A stretch of 64,000 bases of DNA from Rhizobium sp. AQ_MP (GCF_014237835.1 NZ_JACJVI010000011.1:62001-126000); one strand, 5' to 3'. Shown: positions 8,126-16,771, numbered from the stretch's first letter. The notes: a model not told the origin generated them from the sequence alone. Made by a program: numbers and translations.

Positions 8126-9226
8126 ATGAGCCTGACCCACTATCGCACTCTCGGCCGATCCGGCCTCTCCGTCAGCCCCCTGGCACTCGGAACCATGACC
8201 TTCGGCGCTGCCGGCTGGGGTGCCGGTGAAGCCATGTCCCGAAACCTCTTCGATGCCTATGTCGACGCTGGCGGCAACTTCATCGATACGGCCGACATCT
8301 ATTCTGGCGGCCGGAGCGAAGAAATGCTGGGACGGTTCATGGCCGAAAGCGGTCTTCGTGATCGTCTGGTGATTGCCACGAAATCCGGATTTGCGCGTGG
8401 CAATGGCAACCCCCATCTGGGCGGCAATGGCCGCAAGAACATCCGTCAATCCCTCGAAGCATCGCTGAAGCGGCTGCAGACAGACCATGTCGACATGTAC
8501 TGGGTCCATGTCTGGGATCGCACCACCCCTGTAGAGGAGGTCTTGCTGACCCTCACCGATGCCGTGAGGGACGGCAAGATCCTGCATTACGGTTTCTCCA
8601 ATACGCCGGCCTGGTATGTCTCGCGGCTGGCGACCCTGGCCGAAGCGCATGGCCTGCCGAGACCGATCGGCCTGCAATACGGCTATTCGCTGATTGATCG
8701 CGCTGCCGAACTCGAGCTTGTGCCCGCCGGCCGGGAGCTTGGCCTCGGGCTCGTGCCCTGGAGCCCGCTCGCCGCCGGACTGCTGACGGGCAAGTACGGT
8801 CGTGAGATGCTGGCCGAGGCCGGGCGCCTGCCGGCAATTCCGAGCGAAGCGGGCAACGAGGACACTGGACGATCCGAGGGGCGCCTGGCCGGCGACAACC
8901 CCTTCGGCGGCATGTTGTTTACCGAGCGCAACTTCGCAATCGTCGACGCGCTGCGCGCCGTGGCTAACGATCTCGGACGCGCGATGGCGGAAGTCGCTCT
9001 CGCCTGGGCGGTCGGGCGTCCGGGCGTTTCCTCGGTGCTGCTGGGAGCGAGCCGGCCGGAGCAACTGGCCCAGAACCTCGCCTCCCTCGACGTTGTTTTG
9101 CATGCGGACCATCTCGCGGCGCTGGATGCCGCGAGCGCCCTGCCGCTGCTCAACCCCTATTTCATCTTCCAGATGCCAACGGCGACCTTCTTTGGCGGTC
9201 AGACCTTGGACGCCTGGCGGCCCTGA
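8126..9226 (+). CDS. Aldo/keto reductase
   Basis: 366 residues from ATG 8126, preceded by AGGAG at 8113-8117; a longer frame to 8021 overlaps the LysR side. The catalytic tetrad fits the AKR family: D54 and Y59 in NFIDTADIYSGG, K86 in IATKSGFA, H128 in YWVHVWD. LVPWSPLAAGLLTGKYG and SVLLGASRPEQL are NADPH-site segments. It reduces aldehydes or ketones with NADPH in the cytosol; the closest type is the YajO/Tas-like group. The divergent LysR gene is the likely regulator. Confidence 0.92.
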   Translation: MSLTHYRTLGRSGLSVSPLALGTMTFGAAGWGAGEAMSRNLFDAYVDAGGNFIDTADIYSGGRSEEMLGRFMAESGLRDRLVIATKSGFARGNGNPHLGGNGRKNIRQSLEASLKRLQTDHVDMYWVHVWDRTTPVEEVLLTLTDAVRDGKILHYGFSNTPAWYVSRLATLAEAHGLPRPIGLQYGYSLIDRAAELELVPAGRELGLGLVPWSPLAAGLLTGKYGREMLAEAGRLPAIPSEAGNEDTGRSEGRLAGDNPFGGMLFTERNFAIVDALRAVANDLGRAMAEVALAWAVGRPGVSSVLLGASRPEQLAQNLASLDVVLHADHLAALDAASALPLLNPYFIFQMPTATFFGGQTLDAWRP

Positions 9227-9232
9227 ACGAAA

Positions 9233-9256
9233 TCGGGCGGCCCAAGGGCCGCCCGA
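9233..9256. terminator. Bidirectional hairpin between convergent genes
   Basis: TCGGGCGGCCC (9233-9243) and GGGCCGCCCGA (9246-9256) are perfect 11-bp arms around AA (effectively a CCAAGG-closed loop). It lies between the aldo/keto reductase stop and the AMP nucleosidase stop. The T tract after it on the plus strand is weak (CTATCCTTTGTTT). Confidence 0.7.
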
Positions 9257-9267
9257 CTATCCTTTGT

Positions 9268-10770
9268 TTACTGGAATGCCGTCTCAAAGAAACTTCTGAG
9301 CTTGCGCGAATGCAGCTTCTCGGTCGGCATGGCACCGAGCTTTTCGAGCGCGCGGATGCCGATCTGGAGATGTTGGCTGACCTGCGTTTTGTAGAAGGCG
9401 GTCGCCATGCCCGGCAGCTTGAGTTCGCCATGCAGCGGCTTGTCGGAGACGCAGAGCAGCGTTCCATAGGGCACGCGGAAGCGGAAGCCGTTGGCGGCGA
9501 TCGTCGCCGATTCCATGTCGAGTGCAATGGCACGTGCCTGGGACAGCCGCTTTACCGGGCCGCGCTGGTCGCGCAGTTCCCAGTTGCGGTTGTCGATCGT
9601 GGCGACCGTGCCGGTGCGCATGATGCGCTTCAGTTCGAAGCCCTCGTAGCCGGTGATCTCCTCGACGGCGTCTTCCAGCGCAAGCTGCACTTCCGACAGC
9701 GCCGGGATCGGTACCCAGACCGGCAGGTCGTCGTCGAGCACGTGATCCTCGCGCATATAGGCATGCGCCAGCACATAGTCGCCGAGCCGCTGGCTGTTGC
9801 GCAGCCCCGCGCAATGGCCGAGCATGAGCCAGGCATGCGGGCGCAGAACGGCGATATGGTCGGTGATCGTCTTGGCGTTTGAGGGGCCGACGCCGATATT
9901 GACCATGGTGATGCCGGCATGGCCCTTCTTCTTCAGGTGATAGGCCGGCATCTGCGGCAGACGTCCTAGCGCCACCCCCTCGGTCGGCTCAGCATGGCCT
10001 GATGGCGTCAGGATATTGCCCGGCTCGACGAAGGCCGTGTATTCGCTGCCGCCTTCCGCCATCAGCTTGCGGGCATAGGCGCAGAACTCATCAACGTAGA
10101 ACTGGTAGTTCGTGAACAGCACGAAGTTCTGGAAGTGGTTGGCACTCGTTGCCGTGTAATGCGATAGCCGCGCCAGCGAATAATCGATGCGCTGGGCGGT
10201 GAACGGCGCCAGCGGATGCGGTTCGCCGGGCAGCGGCTCGTATTCACCATTGGCGATTTCGTCATCGGTGACGGTCAGATCGGGCGTGTCGAAGATGTCA
10301 CGCAGTTGCATGTCGGCCAGACCGCCCGCGGAAGCCTCGACATGGGCGCCCTCGCCAAAGGCGAAGTGCAGCGGGATCGGTGTGGTGGATTCCGAAACGG
10401 TGATCGGCACCTGGTGATTGCGCATGAGCAGCCCCAGCTGTTCCTTCAGGTAGTGCCGAAACAGTGGGGGTCTGGTGATGGTGGTCGTATAGATCCCCGG
10501 CGATGTGACATGGCCGTAGGAGAGACGGCTGTCGACATGACCGAAGCTCGTCGTCTCGATGCTGACCTGCGGATAGAAGGACCTATACCGCCCCTCGATC
10601 GCGCCGCCCTTGGCCAGCGCCGAGAAGGCATTGATCAGGAAGTTGGTGTTGCGCTCATAAAGCGCGGTCAGCGCGTCCACGGCGGCAGTGGCATCCGTGA
10701 AGACCTGAGGCGCGAAGGACTCGGGGCTGATGGTGTTCAGGGCGGCGGGAGATGAGATTCGTGTGTTCAT
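9268..10770 (-). CDS. amn: AMP nucleosidase
   Basis: 500 residues, the length of the E. coli-type enzyme. It hydrolyses AMP to adenine and ribose 5-phosphate, adjusting adenylate pools. Visible family segments: the N-terminal Amn-specific domain (about 1-180), then a nucleoside phosphorylase fold with MVNIGVGPSNAKTITDH, WLMLGHCAGLR, the acidic AIALDMESATIAANG motif that holds the ribose and catalytic Asp region, and VPYGTLLCVSDKPLHGE. ATG 10770 has no strong purine-rich site but no better start is in frame. It shares a convergent terminator with the upstream reductase. Confidence 0.93.
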   Translation of the reverse strand: MNTRISSPAALNTISPESFAPQVFTDATAAVDALTALYERNTNFLINAFSALAKGGAIEGRYRSFYPQVSIETTSFGHVDSRLSYGHVTSPGIYTTTITRPPLFRHYLKEQLGLLMRNHQVPITVSESTTPIPLHFAFGEGAHVEASAGGLADMQLRDIFDTPDLTVTDDEIANGEYEPLPGEPHPLAPFTAQRIDYSLARLSHYTATSANHFQNFVLFTNYQFYVDEFCAYARKLMAEGGSEYTAFVEPGNILTPSGHAEPTEGVALGRLPQMPAYHLKKKGHAGITMVNIGVGPSNAKTITDHIAVLRPHAWLMLGHCAGLRNSQRLGDYVLAHAYMREDHVLDDDLPVWVPIPALSEVQLALEDAVEEITGYEGFELKRIMRTGTVATIDNRNWELRDQRGPVKRLSQARAIALDMESATIAANGFRFRVPYGTLLCVSDKPLHGELKLPGMATAFYKTQVSQHLQIGIRALEKLGAMPTEKLHSRKLRSFFETAFQ

Positions 10771-10864
10771 GACGCATTATAGGAGACCAAGCTTGACAAG
10801 CAAACGACGTCCGCAACGGTGCGTCAAGATTCTTTGCGGAGCGTCTCGGTGTTGCCGACCACAA

Positions 10865-11035
10865 TCAGAATGTCGGACGGCAGCTGTTGAGACCGGTTGG
10901 CGCGCAGCTTGCGACGAGGCCCGAGGACATGTGTCGGACGCTGGGCTGGCTGCTGACCACCAGCTGGCCGAAGGCGAAGGCGAACATTGCCATTGTGAGC
11001 GAGATGATGGTGAAGCGCCGTGCCAGCCTGTTCAT
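10865..11035 (-). CDS. Small secreted or membrane-anchored protein, 56 residues
   Basis: Short frame read directly from the minus strand: start MNRLARRFTIISLTMAM, stop TGA at 10867-10865. The ATG at 11035 is preceded by GGAAAGGAG with good spacing. Two or three N-terminal arginines and a hydrophobic stretch (about residues 9-27) make a signal peptide or anchor; the remaining 30 residues contain two cysteines (SGLVASC and NSC), which could form a disulfide. Codon use is like the neighbours. No family recognised. A 15-bp direct repeat occurs in its leader and near its 3' end. Confidence 0.6.
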   Translation of the reverse strand: MNRLARRFTIISLTMAMFAFAFGQLVVSSQPSVRHMSSGLVASCAPTGLNSCRPTF

Positions 11036-11270
11036 GTCCTTGCTCCTTTCCGATCTGTTGAGACCGGTTTTAGCGGAACGGGTCTGAATGCGGCCTGAGA
11101 TGCAAGTTCATCTGGCATTCAGAAGGGTTAACCGGCATTTCCCTTTGTCGAACTTGCGGTGATAATGGACATCAGCGGGCACCGCCCCGCCATCTTTCCT
11201 TCCGGAAATGCCGTGCGACTGGTGCACCGTCGCCGTCCGACATGGCCTTCCGGCAACCGTGGTGACAGCC

Positions 11271-11648
11271 ATGAATGACACTGCCCAGCAACCCATCCGC
11301 TTCGGCCGGATTGCAGCCATGCTGCCCGTCGCCGACATGAAACGCGCGACCGACTTCTATGTCGGTGTGCTCGGCTTCGAGAACGTCTTTGAAAACGGCA
11401 ATCCCGTCGGCTTCATGATTCTTGAGAAAGACGGGGCCGAACTGCATCTGACCTTGCAGCCGGACCACAAGGCGCCCGCATTCAACGTCGCACACATGAT
11501 GGTGGAGAATGTCGATGTGCTGCATGAACTGATCCAGAGGCAGGGCCTGCGGATCATCAAGCGGCTTCAGGACAAGGACTATGGCCTGCGGGCCTTCGTC
11601 TTTGCGGATCCGGATGGCAACCGCATTGATGTCGGTCAGCCCATCTGA
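11271..11648 (+). CDS. VOC (glyoxalase/bleomycin-resistance) family protein
   Basis: 125 residues from ATG 11271; the frame extends to 11208 but the vicinal-oxygen-chelate fold begins shortly after the chosen start (FGRIAAMLPVADMKRATDFY). The module ends with AFVFADPDGNRIDVGQP. Metal-ligand-like positions (H in AELHLTL, D/E at the C-terminal strand) are partly present. Function could be glyoxalase-like or antibiotic binding; not resolved. Ribosome site is weak, so the exact start is uncertain. Confidence 0.82.
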   Translation: MNDTAQQPIRFGRIAAMLPVADMKRATDFYVGVLGFENVFENGNPVGFMILEKDGAELHLTLQPDHKAPAFNVAHMMVENVDVLHELIQRQGLRIIKRLQDKDYGLRAFVFADPDGNRIDVGQPI

Positions 11649-11659
11649 CGCATCGCGAG

Positions 11660-11694
11660 AATAGAAAAGGGGCGCCGGTTGCAGCCGGCGCCCC
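11660..11694 (-). terminator. Rho-independent terminator of the DUF2147 gene
   Basis: GGGGCGCCGG (11669-11678) pairs with CCGGCGCCCC (11685-11694) around a 6-nt loop; read on the minus strand it is followed by TTTTCTAT. It sits between convergent genes and may also stop the VOC transcript. Confidence 0.75.
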
Positions 11695-11720
11695 ATGTCG
11701 ATGGTCGTCTGTCCGATGCC

Positions 11721-12056
11721 TCAGAGGCGCGTCCAGGTCTGGCTCTTGCAGAGCACGGCCATGACGCAGCCCTTCATCTTGAGCGAATTGCCCGAAACCG
11801 AGCCGGAGCCGGAATAGGTCTTGTCGGTTTCCGGGTCTGTGATCTCGCCCTTGTAGCTGTCGCCGCTGCCGGCCAGCTTGCCGATCTGCTTGCCGCTGTG
11901 CTCGCCGCTCTTCAGCGTCACGCAGAACGAACCGCCGCAGGGAGCGATCTGGGCGGTGGCGCCGGAAGCCGTCTTCCAGTTGCCTTCGATGGGCTCGGCG
12001 GCCTGGGCGGTGAAGGCCGAAAGCGCGAATGCTGCCGCAATGATGATGGAACGCAT
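11721..12056 (-). CDS. Secreted DUF2147 domain protein
   Basis: 111 residues from ATG 12056, preceded by GGAGGAG ten bases upstream. A signal peptide is clear: MRSIIIAAAFALSAFTAQA, with cleavage after AQA. The mature part begins EPIEGNWKT and contains four cysteines (APCGGSFC, GCVMAVLC), and the DUF2147 pattern of a small lipocalin-like barrel (GQW-type start, YKGEITDPETDKTYSG). This family is periplasmic; function is not established. The longer frame to 12128 lacks a signal sequence at its start and is rejected. Confidence 0.85.
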   Translation of the reverse strand: MRSIIIAAAFALSAFTAQAAEPIEGNWKTASGATAQIAPCGGSFCVTLKSGEHSGKQIGKLAGSGDSYKGEITDPETDKTYSGSGSVSGNSLKMKGCVMAVLCKSQTWTRL

Positions 12057-12566
12057 GGTCTGAACTCTCCTCCCGAGATGATGGTGCTCTCCCGTGGTCG
12101 GAGACGGTCCTCTCCGCAGCCGGTCCAACGGTTAAGAATAATCTTACGCACACGTAAAGGTAAAATGCAATCCGCCGTGAAAAGGGAGCGGTGGAAAGGT
12201 GCTGATCACTGCAAATCCGGCGTTTTTGCAGAATGCCTTCCGAAATCGTGGTGAAGAATCCGTTGATTTGCCAGCGTGAAGCATTCGTAAAATTTGCGAC
12301 AAAATCCTTGAGTTGCAAGGCCTGTGATACTTAACGGAATCCGAAGTTTACGAAGCTTTTGTACTTTGTTTTCAGCAAATTAAGGATGCATTTTAAGCGA
12401 GTTTTGAAGCCCGTTTGGCATAGTGAACCCATCAAACGAGCAGGGAAAAACCCCGCCAAACCCGACCGACACGAGAATGACCGGACAAAGATCCGGCGCC
12501 GTTTCGGAAGGGCCCGCAAGGGAAAACAGGGACGACTGAGAAACTAGGCAAACAGGGACAAAACCA
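12057..12566. other. Intergenic stretch between DUF2147 and Sel1 genes
   Basis: 510 bp that is visibly richer in A and T in its middle (about 12120-12440) than the flanking genes. It must hold both divergent promoters. Only short open frames without good ribosome sites are seen. No convincing RNA gene or repeat was found. Confidence 0.5.
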
Positions 12567-12833
12567 ATGGCACGCTTTGAAATGCACAATTCCGAAAATG
12601 CCACGATGGGTGGCGAAACCCGGGCCGACGTCTTCCGCGACATGGGCCTGATGTATGCGACCGGTCGCGGTTGCCCTGTTGACCTGGTGTCGGCACACAA
12701 GTGGCTGAACATCGCCGCGATCAAGGGCTGCGACCGCGCCGCTGAACTTCGCGCCGATCTCGCCCACAGCATGACGAAGTCCGAGCTCGCCGAGGCGCTC
12801 CGTGCCGCCCGCGAATGGATGACCATGCACTGA
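12567..12833 (+). CDS. Small single-repeat Sel1-like protein
   Basis: 88 residues from ATG 12567 with CAGGGA eight bases upstream. One Sel1-type (TPR-like) repeat is visible: MGLMYATGRGCPVDLVSAHK followed by WLNIAAIKGC; the C-terminal helix ends AREWMTMH. Sel1 repeats mediate protein-protein contact. A lone short copy such as this is probably a conserved rhizobial small protein; its partner is unknown. A hairpin terminator follows about 100 bp downstream. Confidence 0.82.
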   Translation: MARFEMHNSENATMGGETRADVFRDMGLMYATGRGCPVDLVSAHKWLNIAAIKGCDRAAELRADLAHSMTKSELAEALRAAREWMTMH

Positions 12834-12929
12834 CCAATTCCGGCCGCACCAGCGGCAGGGCATCACTAGAATAACCCGAGTGGGGAACGTGGCGGGGACC
12901 TTTGGACGGGGCCAGGGCCAACACTTTTC

Positions 12930-12970
12930 AAGACCGCGACCGGCAGGGACAAGGCCGGCGCGGTCTTCTT
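12930..12970. terminator. Hairpin terminator between convergent genes
   Basis: AAGACCGCG (12930-12938) pairs with CGCGGTCTT (12959-12967) and CCGGC (12940-12944) with GCCGG (12954-12958), with one bulged A. A pyrimidine-rich CTTCTTCATT follows on the plus strand. Confidence 0.7.
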
Positions 12971-12983
12971 CATTGCTGGAAAG

Positions 12984-14096
12984 TCAGCCGAGGGCCTTGA
13001 GCACCTTCGGCAAAGCCTCCTCGAACAGATCGATGTCGGCGGGCAGTCCCGTCGAGACGCGGATGCAGCGGTTGAGCGGGGCGACGCCTGGCATGCGGAT
13101 GAAGACGCCGTGCTCCATCAGGCCGTCAACGATGGCCCGGGCATAGACGCCGTCGCGCCCGGCATCGATGGCCACGAAATTGGTCGCCGAGGGCAGAGGC
13201 TCGAGGCTGTTGGCCCGCGCGATCGCGGCGATCCTGTCTCTCGTCGCCCTGATCCGCCCGACAATCTCGCTGAGATAGTCCTGATCACGCAGGGCGGCGA
13301 GCGCGGCTTCGGTCGAGAGGCGTGGCATGCCGAAATGGTTGCGGATCTTGTCGAAGGCCGAGACTGTACCCGGCGTGCCGATGCCGTAGCCCACGCGCGC
13401 GCCGGCAAGCCCGTAGGCCTTGGAGAAGGTGCGGGTGCGGATGACATTCGGCAGATCGATCAGCGCATCCGCCGCCGGGATCGAACCTTCCGGAGCCGTC
13501 TCGCTATAGGCCTCGTCGAGAACGAGCAGGGTCGTCGACGGAAGGGCACGGGCGAAGGCGACGATGCTGCCAGCATCCCACCAACTGCCCATCGGATTGT
13601 CGGGATTGGCGAAATAGACGAGCGGAGCGTCTTCCTGGCGTACAAGCGCCAGAAGCGCATCGAGATCCTCGCGGTCATCCCGGTAAGGCGCCGTAACCAG
13701 GCGTCCGCCGAACCCGTTCACATGGAAATTGAAGGTCGGATAGGCGCCAAGCGAGGTCACGACCGGCATGCCGGGTTCGATCACCAGCCGCACGATCAGG
13801 CCGAGCAGGTCGTCGATACCCTCGCCGATGACGAAGTTTTCGGGCCTCAGATGAAGATGCGCAGCAAGCGCGTTTTTCAGGGCATGGTTTTCCGGGTCAT
13901 TGTATTTCCAGATCTCACCCGACTTTTCGGCGATGGTGGAAAGAACCGATGGCGCCGGGCCAAAGCCGCTTTCATTGGCGCCGATGCGGGCACGAACGGT
14001 AAGGCCGCGCTGGCGCTCAATGGCTTCCGGCCCGACAAAGGGCACCGTGGCGGGAAGCGAGGCGGCAAGCGGCGTGAAGCGAGAAAATGCGGTCAT
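12984..14096 (-). CDS. PLP-dependent aminotransferase, histidinol-phosphate aminotransferase-like
   Basis: 370 residues from ATG 14096 (a further in-frame ATG-type start at 14156 is less likely). Fold type I class I/II features: IGANESGFGP (substrate loop), KYNDPENHALKNALA, GEGIDDLLGLIVRL, VYFANPDNPMG, DEAYSE, and the Schiff-base lysine in TFSKAYGLAGARVGYG. These match HisC-type enzymes that convert histidinol phosphate plus 2-oxoglutarate, but rhizobia carry several HisC paralogues and it is not in a his operon, so its substrate may be aromatic amino acids. No strong ribosome site is visible. Confidence 0.85.
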   Translation of the reverse strand: MTAFSRFTPLAASLPATVPFVGPEAIERQRGLTVRARIGANESGFGPAPSVLSTIAEKSGEIWKYNDPENHALKNALAAHLHLRPENFVIGEGIDDLLGLIVRLVIEPGMPVVTSLGAYPTFNFHVNGFGGRLVTAPYRDDREDLDALLALVRQEDAPLVYFANPDNPMGSWWDAGSIVAFARALPSTTLLVLDEAYSETAPEGSIPAADALIDLPNVIRTRTFSKAYGLAGARVGYGIGTPGTVSAFDKIRNHFGMPRLSTEAALAALRDQDYLSEIVGRIRATRDRIAAIARANSLEPLPSATNFVAIDAGRDGVYARAIVDGLMEHGVFIRMPGVAPLNRCIRVSTGLPADIDLFEEALPKVLKALG

Positions 14097-14206
14097 GAAG
14101 AAGTGGCATCCGGCAGGTGGGTTCAGTCCGAATACCATAGGAGGCGCTGCGGCCAACGCAAGGCCCGGAAGGAGCCTCGCGCAACTCGATCATGTCATGA
14201 AGGAGA

Positions 14207-14623
14207 TCAGCGACCCAGGCGTGCGCCTGCGCCGTTCTGAAACGGTCTGAGCGGTGTATTGACCGCGTCGCCGAGCAGGAAGTCGGCGCGGACAATCCGA
14301 TGCAGCATATGTTCGGAAATGGGCGCGATGAACTTCACGCCCACGCGGCTCCCATTGCGATAGACCTCGGCACAGCCAATGCGATCGGCAAGCCCGACGA
14401 TCTGCAGATAATAATGAGAGGAGAGGCCGATCGCCGTGGTGAGCTCGAGCGCAGCACCGCCTTGGGAGATGTCGACGACCTCACAGCTGCGAATGGTGAT
14501 GCCCGTCAGGCCCGGTCTGACCGACATGACCTTGGCCGGCCGGCGAACGTAGAAGCGCTCCCATTTGCGCTCGTACATTTCAGAGCTCACTCCAGCCAGA
14601 TGCGTCGCATTCTCCATCGCCAT
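14207..14623 (-). CDS. PilZ domain protein (c-di-GMP receptor candidate)
   Basis: 138 residues from ATG 14623, with GGGGAG six bases upstream. The c-di-GMP-binding signature is present: RxxxR as RFYVR near residue 23, and DISQGGAALEL (D/N-x-S-x-x-G) about 30 residues later. A single PilZ barrel makes up nearly the whole protein, as in one-domain adaptor PilZ proteins that act on motility or exopolysaccharide machinery. A second PilZ-like gene lies upstream on the same strand, with a nested palindrome between them. Confidence 0.82.
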   Translation of the reverse strand: MAMENATHLAGVSSEMYERKWERFYVRRPAKVMSVRPGLTGITIRSCEVVDISQGGAALELTTAIGLSSHYYLQIVGLADRIGCAEVYRNGSRVGVKFIAPISEHMLHRIVRADFLLGDAVNTPLRPFQNGAGARLGR

Positions 14624-14698
14624 GAGCGGCTCCCCAAATTTTCCTGTATCTTACTGTGAGGGCTAATATTTGCAGTAGCATCAATAAGTTCGTTCAAA

Positions 14699-14729
14699 TT
14701 TTAAAGGCTGCGAATATTCGACTTTAAAA
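14699..14729. repeat. Nested palindrome between the two PilZ genes
   Basis: TTTTAAAG (14699-14706) and CTTTAAAA (14722-14729) are perfect arms; inside them CGAATATTCG (14711-14720) is itself a perfect palindrome. It lies 76 bp upstream of the 14623 start. AT-rich symmetry argues for an operator or promoter element rather than a terminator. Inference only. Confidence 0.5.
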
Positions 14730-14810
14730 ATGCGGCCGGGACGTCTCGCACGGGATCGCACCGCGACCTGATCGCATCCCACTGCCAACACTCACGCGTT
14801 GCCAAACCGA

Positions 14811-15164
14811 TCAGTGGCTGGTTTCGAAGGACAGGCGGACCACGTGATGGAGGAATTCCGGGTCGATCAGCATGTTGAAGCCGACCGTCAGCTTCTCGGC
14901 CTCGCGGCGGATCAGCGTGCAACCGATGTCATCATGGATGCCGAGAATCTCCAGGAAGAAATTCGGCGGCACCTGCACATGCGGCGAGACGTCGAGTTCG
15001 GCGCCGTAGAGAGAGATCGTGCGGATGAGGCAGCGCTGCGAGCGGGCCATGCTGAGGTGGTGACCGACGAAGACGATCTTGCCCGGACGGTCAATCTTGA
15101 ACTTCTCGAAAATCTGATCCCTGGGGATGTCCGATTTCGCGTCAGGTATCCTCTGCAAGGGCAT
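14811..15164 (-). CDS. PilZ-like protein, degenerate c-di-GMP motif
   Basis: 117 residues from ATG 15164 with AGGAGG five bases upstream. The order of strands resembles PilZ: KIVFVGHHLSMARSQRCLIR, then TISLYGAELDV in the place of the D/NxSxxG motif, and VGFNMLID near the end. The RxxxR motif is not evident and the SxxG position reads SLYGA, so c-di-GMP binding may be lost or altered. Paired with the canonical PilZ gene downstream, it could form a heterodimer or act as a non-binding partner; that is inference. Confidence 0.68.
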   Translation of the reverse strand: MPLQRIPDAKSDIPRDQIFEKFKIDRPGKIVFVGHHLSMARSQRCLIRTISLYGAELDVSPHVQVPPNFFLEILGIHDDIGCTLIRREAEKLTVGFNMLIDPEFLHHVVRLSFETSH

Positions 15165-15497
15165 GTCACCCTCCTACAGCGTCAAGTTACACTGACACTC
15201 TAGGCCATGGTCCTTACCGGATCGTGCATGCAATCTTTCAAATTGCACGCTTCACTCCAATTGTTGAGCTTTGACAGCGGTTTCGCCCGCTCGACACCTG
15301 TCCCGATCTGGGGCTTTGCCCCAGCTTGGCCAAGAACGCGCGCCCTTGGACGGTGCGTCGCTCACATGCAAAGGCAAGACCGAATGGTGCCGGACAAACT
15401 TGACCGCAAATCGCCACAAAGCTAGGCGTTGCTGCGCCCTTCGCTGGTCAATCGGCCGCGATTCCGGCGGGGCATGAAGCAGCAGGGAGTGGACATC
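15165..15497. other. Intergenic stretch between PilZ-like and flavoprotein genes
   Basis: 333 bp holding both divergent promoters. The one notable element is an inverted repeat, TGCAAT (15229-15234) and ATTGCA (15242-15247) with a 7-bp spacer, similar to one at 52501-52516. Open frames here lack ribosome sites. No RNA gene seen. Confidence 0.45.
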
Positions 15498-16715
15498 GTG
15501 ACGGAACGACTGGTGATTGTCGGAGCGGGACAGGCAGGATTTGCGCTGGCGGCGAAACTGCGCGCGTTGAAGGACGACCGCCCGATCATGCTGCTGGGCG
15601 CCGAACCCGTTCTTCCCTACCAGCGACCGCCGCTTTCCAAGAAGTATCTGCTCGGCGAGATGACCTTTGATCGCCTGATGTTTCGGCCCGAAACCTGGTT
15701 TGCCGAAAATGAGGTCGATATCCGCTTGTCGACCCCTGTCGAGGCAATTGATCGCGAAAAGCGCGTCGTCAAGCTGTTTGATGGCAGCGATATCGCCTAC
15801 GGGACCCTCGCTCTGGCAACCGGAGCGACACCACGCCGCCTGCCGGCTGCCATCGGCGGCGATCTCGACGGCGTCTACACCGTCCGCGACAAGGCCGATG
15901 CCGATCGCCTGACGACCGAGATGAAACCCGGCCACAAGCTGTTGATCATTGGGGGGGGGTACATTGGTCTGGAGGCTGCGGCCGTTGCCCGGAAGCTGGG
16001 GCTGGATGTTACGCTGATTGAAATGGCGGATCGCATTCTTGCCCGTGTGGCGGCTCGGGAGACGGCGGATGCCATCCGAGCGATCCACGAAAGGGAAGGC
16101 GTGCGCATCCATGAAAAGACCGGTCTGACCCGGTTGATGGGCGAGGAGGGCAGGGTGCGGGCTGCTGAACTAGCAGACGGCCGGGTGATCGATGTCGACA
16201 TGGTCATCGTCGGCATCGGCGTCAGTCCCAACGATCGCCTTGCCGCCGATGCCGGCCTTGAGGTTCAGAATGGCATCGTCGTCGACAGTTTCGGTCGCAC
16301 CAGCGATCCGGCCATCTTTGCCATGGGTGACTGTGCCGTTCAGACGTGGAAGGGCGAGCAGGTCAGGCTTGAATCGGTGCAGAATGCGGTCGATCAGGCG
16401 GAGGCCGTTGCCGCGACCATGGCCGGAAGCTCCGAGCCCTATCGCCCGAAGCCCTGGTTCTGGTCCGATCAGTATGACGTCAAGCTGCAGATCGCCGGCT
16501 TCAATCTGGGATATGACAGGACGGTTCTGCGCCCAGGAGCCCGCGAGGGAAGTTTGTCGATCTGGTATTTCCAGGGGGATGCGCTGATCGCCGTGGACGC
16601 CATCAATGACGCCAAGGCCTATGTGACAGGCAAGAAGCTTCTTGACCTCGGACGATCCGCCGATCCGGTGATGATCGAAGACCCGGCATTCGACCTGAAG
16701 GGCTTGATAGCCTGA
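15498..16715 (+). CDS. FAD-dependent ferredoxin-NAD(P)+ reductase-like flavoprotein
   Basis: 405 residues from GTG 15498, which has GGGAG eight bases upstream and puts the Rossmann motif right at the N-terminus; an ATG at 15474 is the alternative. FAD-binding VGAGQAGFALAAKLR (about residues 7-21), PYQRPPLSKKYL, the second dinucleotide fold LLIIGGGYIGLEAAAVARKL, and FAMGDCAVQ all fit the rubredoxin/putidaredoxin reductase family that passes electrons from NAD(P)H to a ferredoxin for a P450 or Rieske oxygenase. No such partner lies nearby. The Gly codons of the second Rossmann motif form a run of nine G (15951-15959). Confidence 0.9.
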   Translation: MTERLVIVGAGQAGFALAAKLRALKDDRPIMLLGAEPVLPYQRPPLSKKYLLGEMTFDRLMFRPETWFAENEVDIRLSTPVEAIDREKRVVKLFDGSDIAYGTLALATGATPRRLPAAIGGDLDGVYTVRDKADADRLTTEMKPGHKLLIIGGGYIGLEAAAVARKLGLDVTLIEMADRILARVAARETADAIRAIHEREGVRIHEKTGLTRLMGEEGRVRAAELADGRVIDVDMVIVGIGVSPNDRLAADAGLEVQNGIVVDSFGRTSDPAIFAMGDCAVQTWKGEQVRLESVQNAVDQAEAVAATMAGSSEPYRPKPWFWSDQYDVKLQIAGFNLGYDRTVLRPGAREGSLSIWYFQGDALIAVDAINDAKAYVTGKKLLDLGRSADPVMIEDPAFDLKGLIA

Positions 16716-16771
16716 GGCCACGGATCCGCCGTCGCTGACGGGGCAGGGCAGGAGATCACCCTGTAAAACGA

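Noticed and set aside
12359..12547. 62-codon frame MYFVFSKLRMHFKRV in the 12.1-12.6 kb gap
   Set aside because: No ribosome site, and the basic tail looks like random AT/GC transition sequence rather than a protein.
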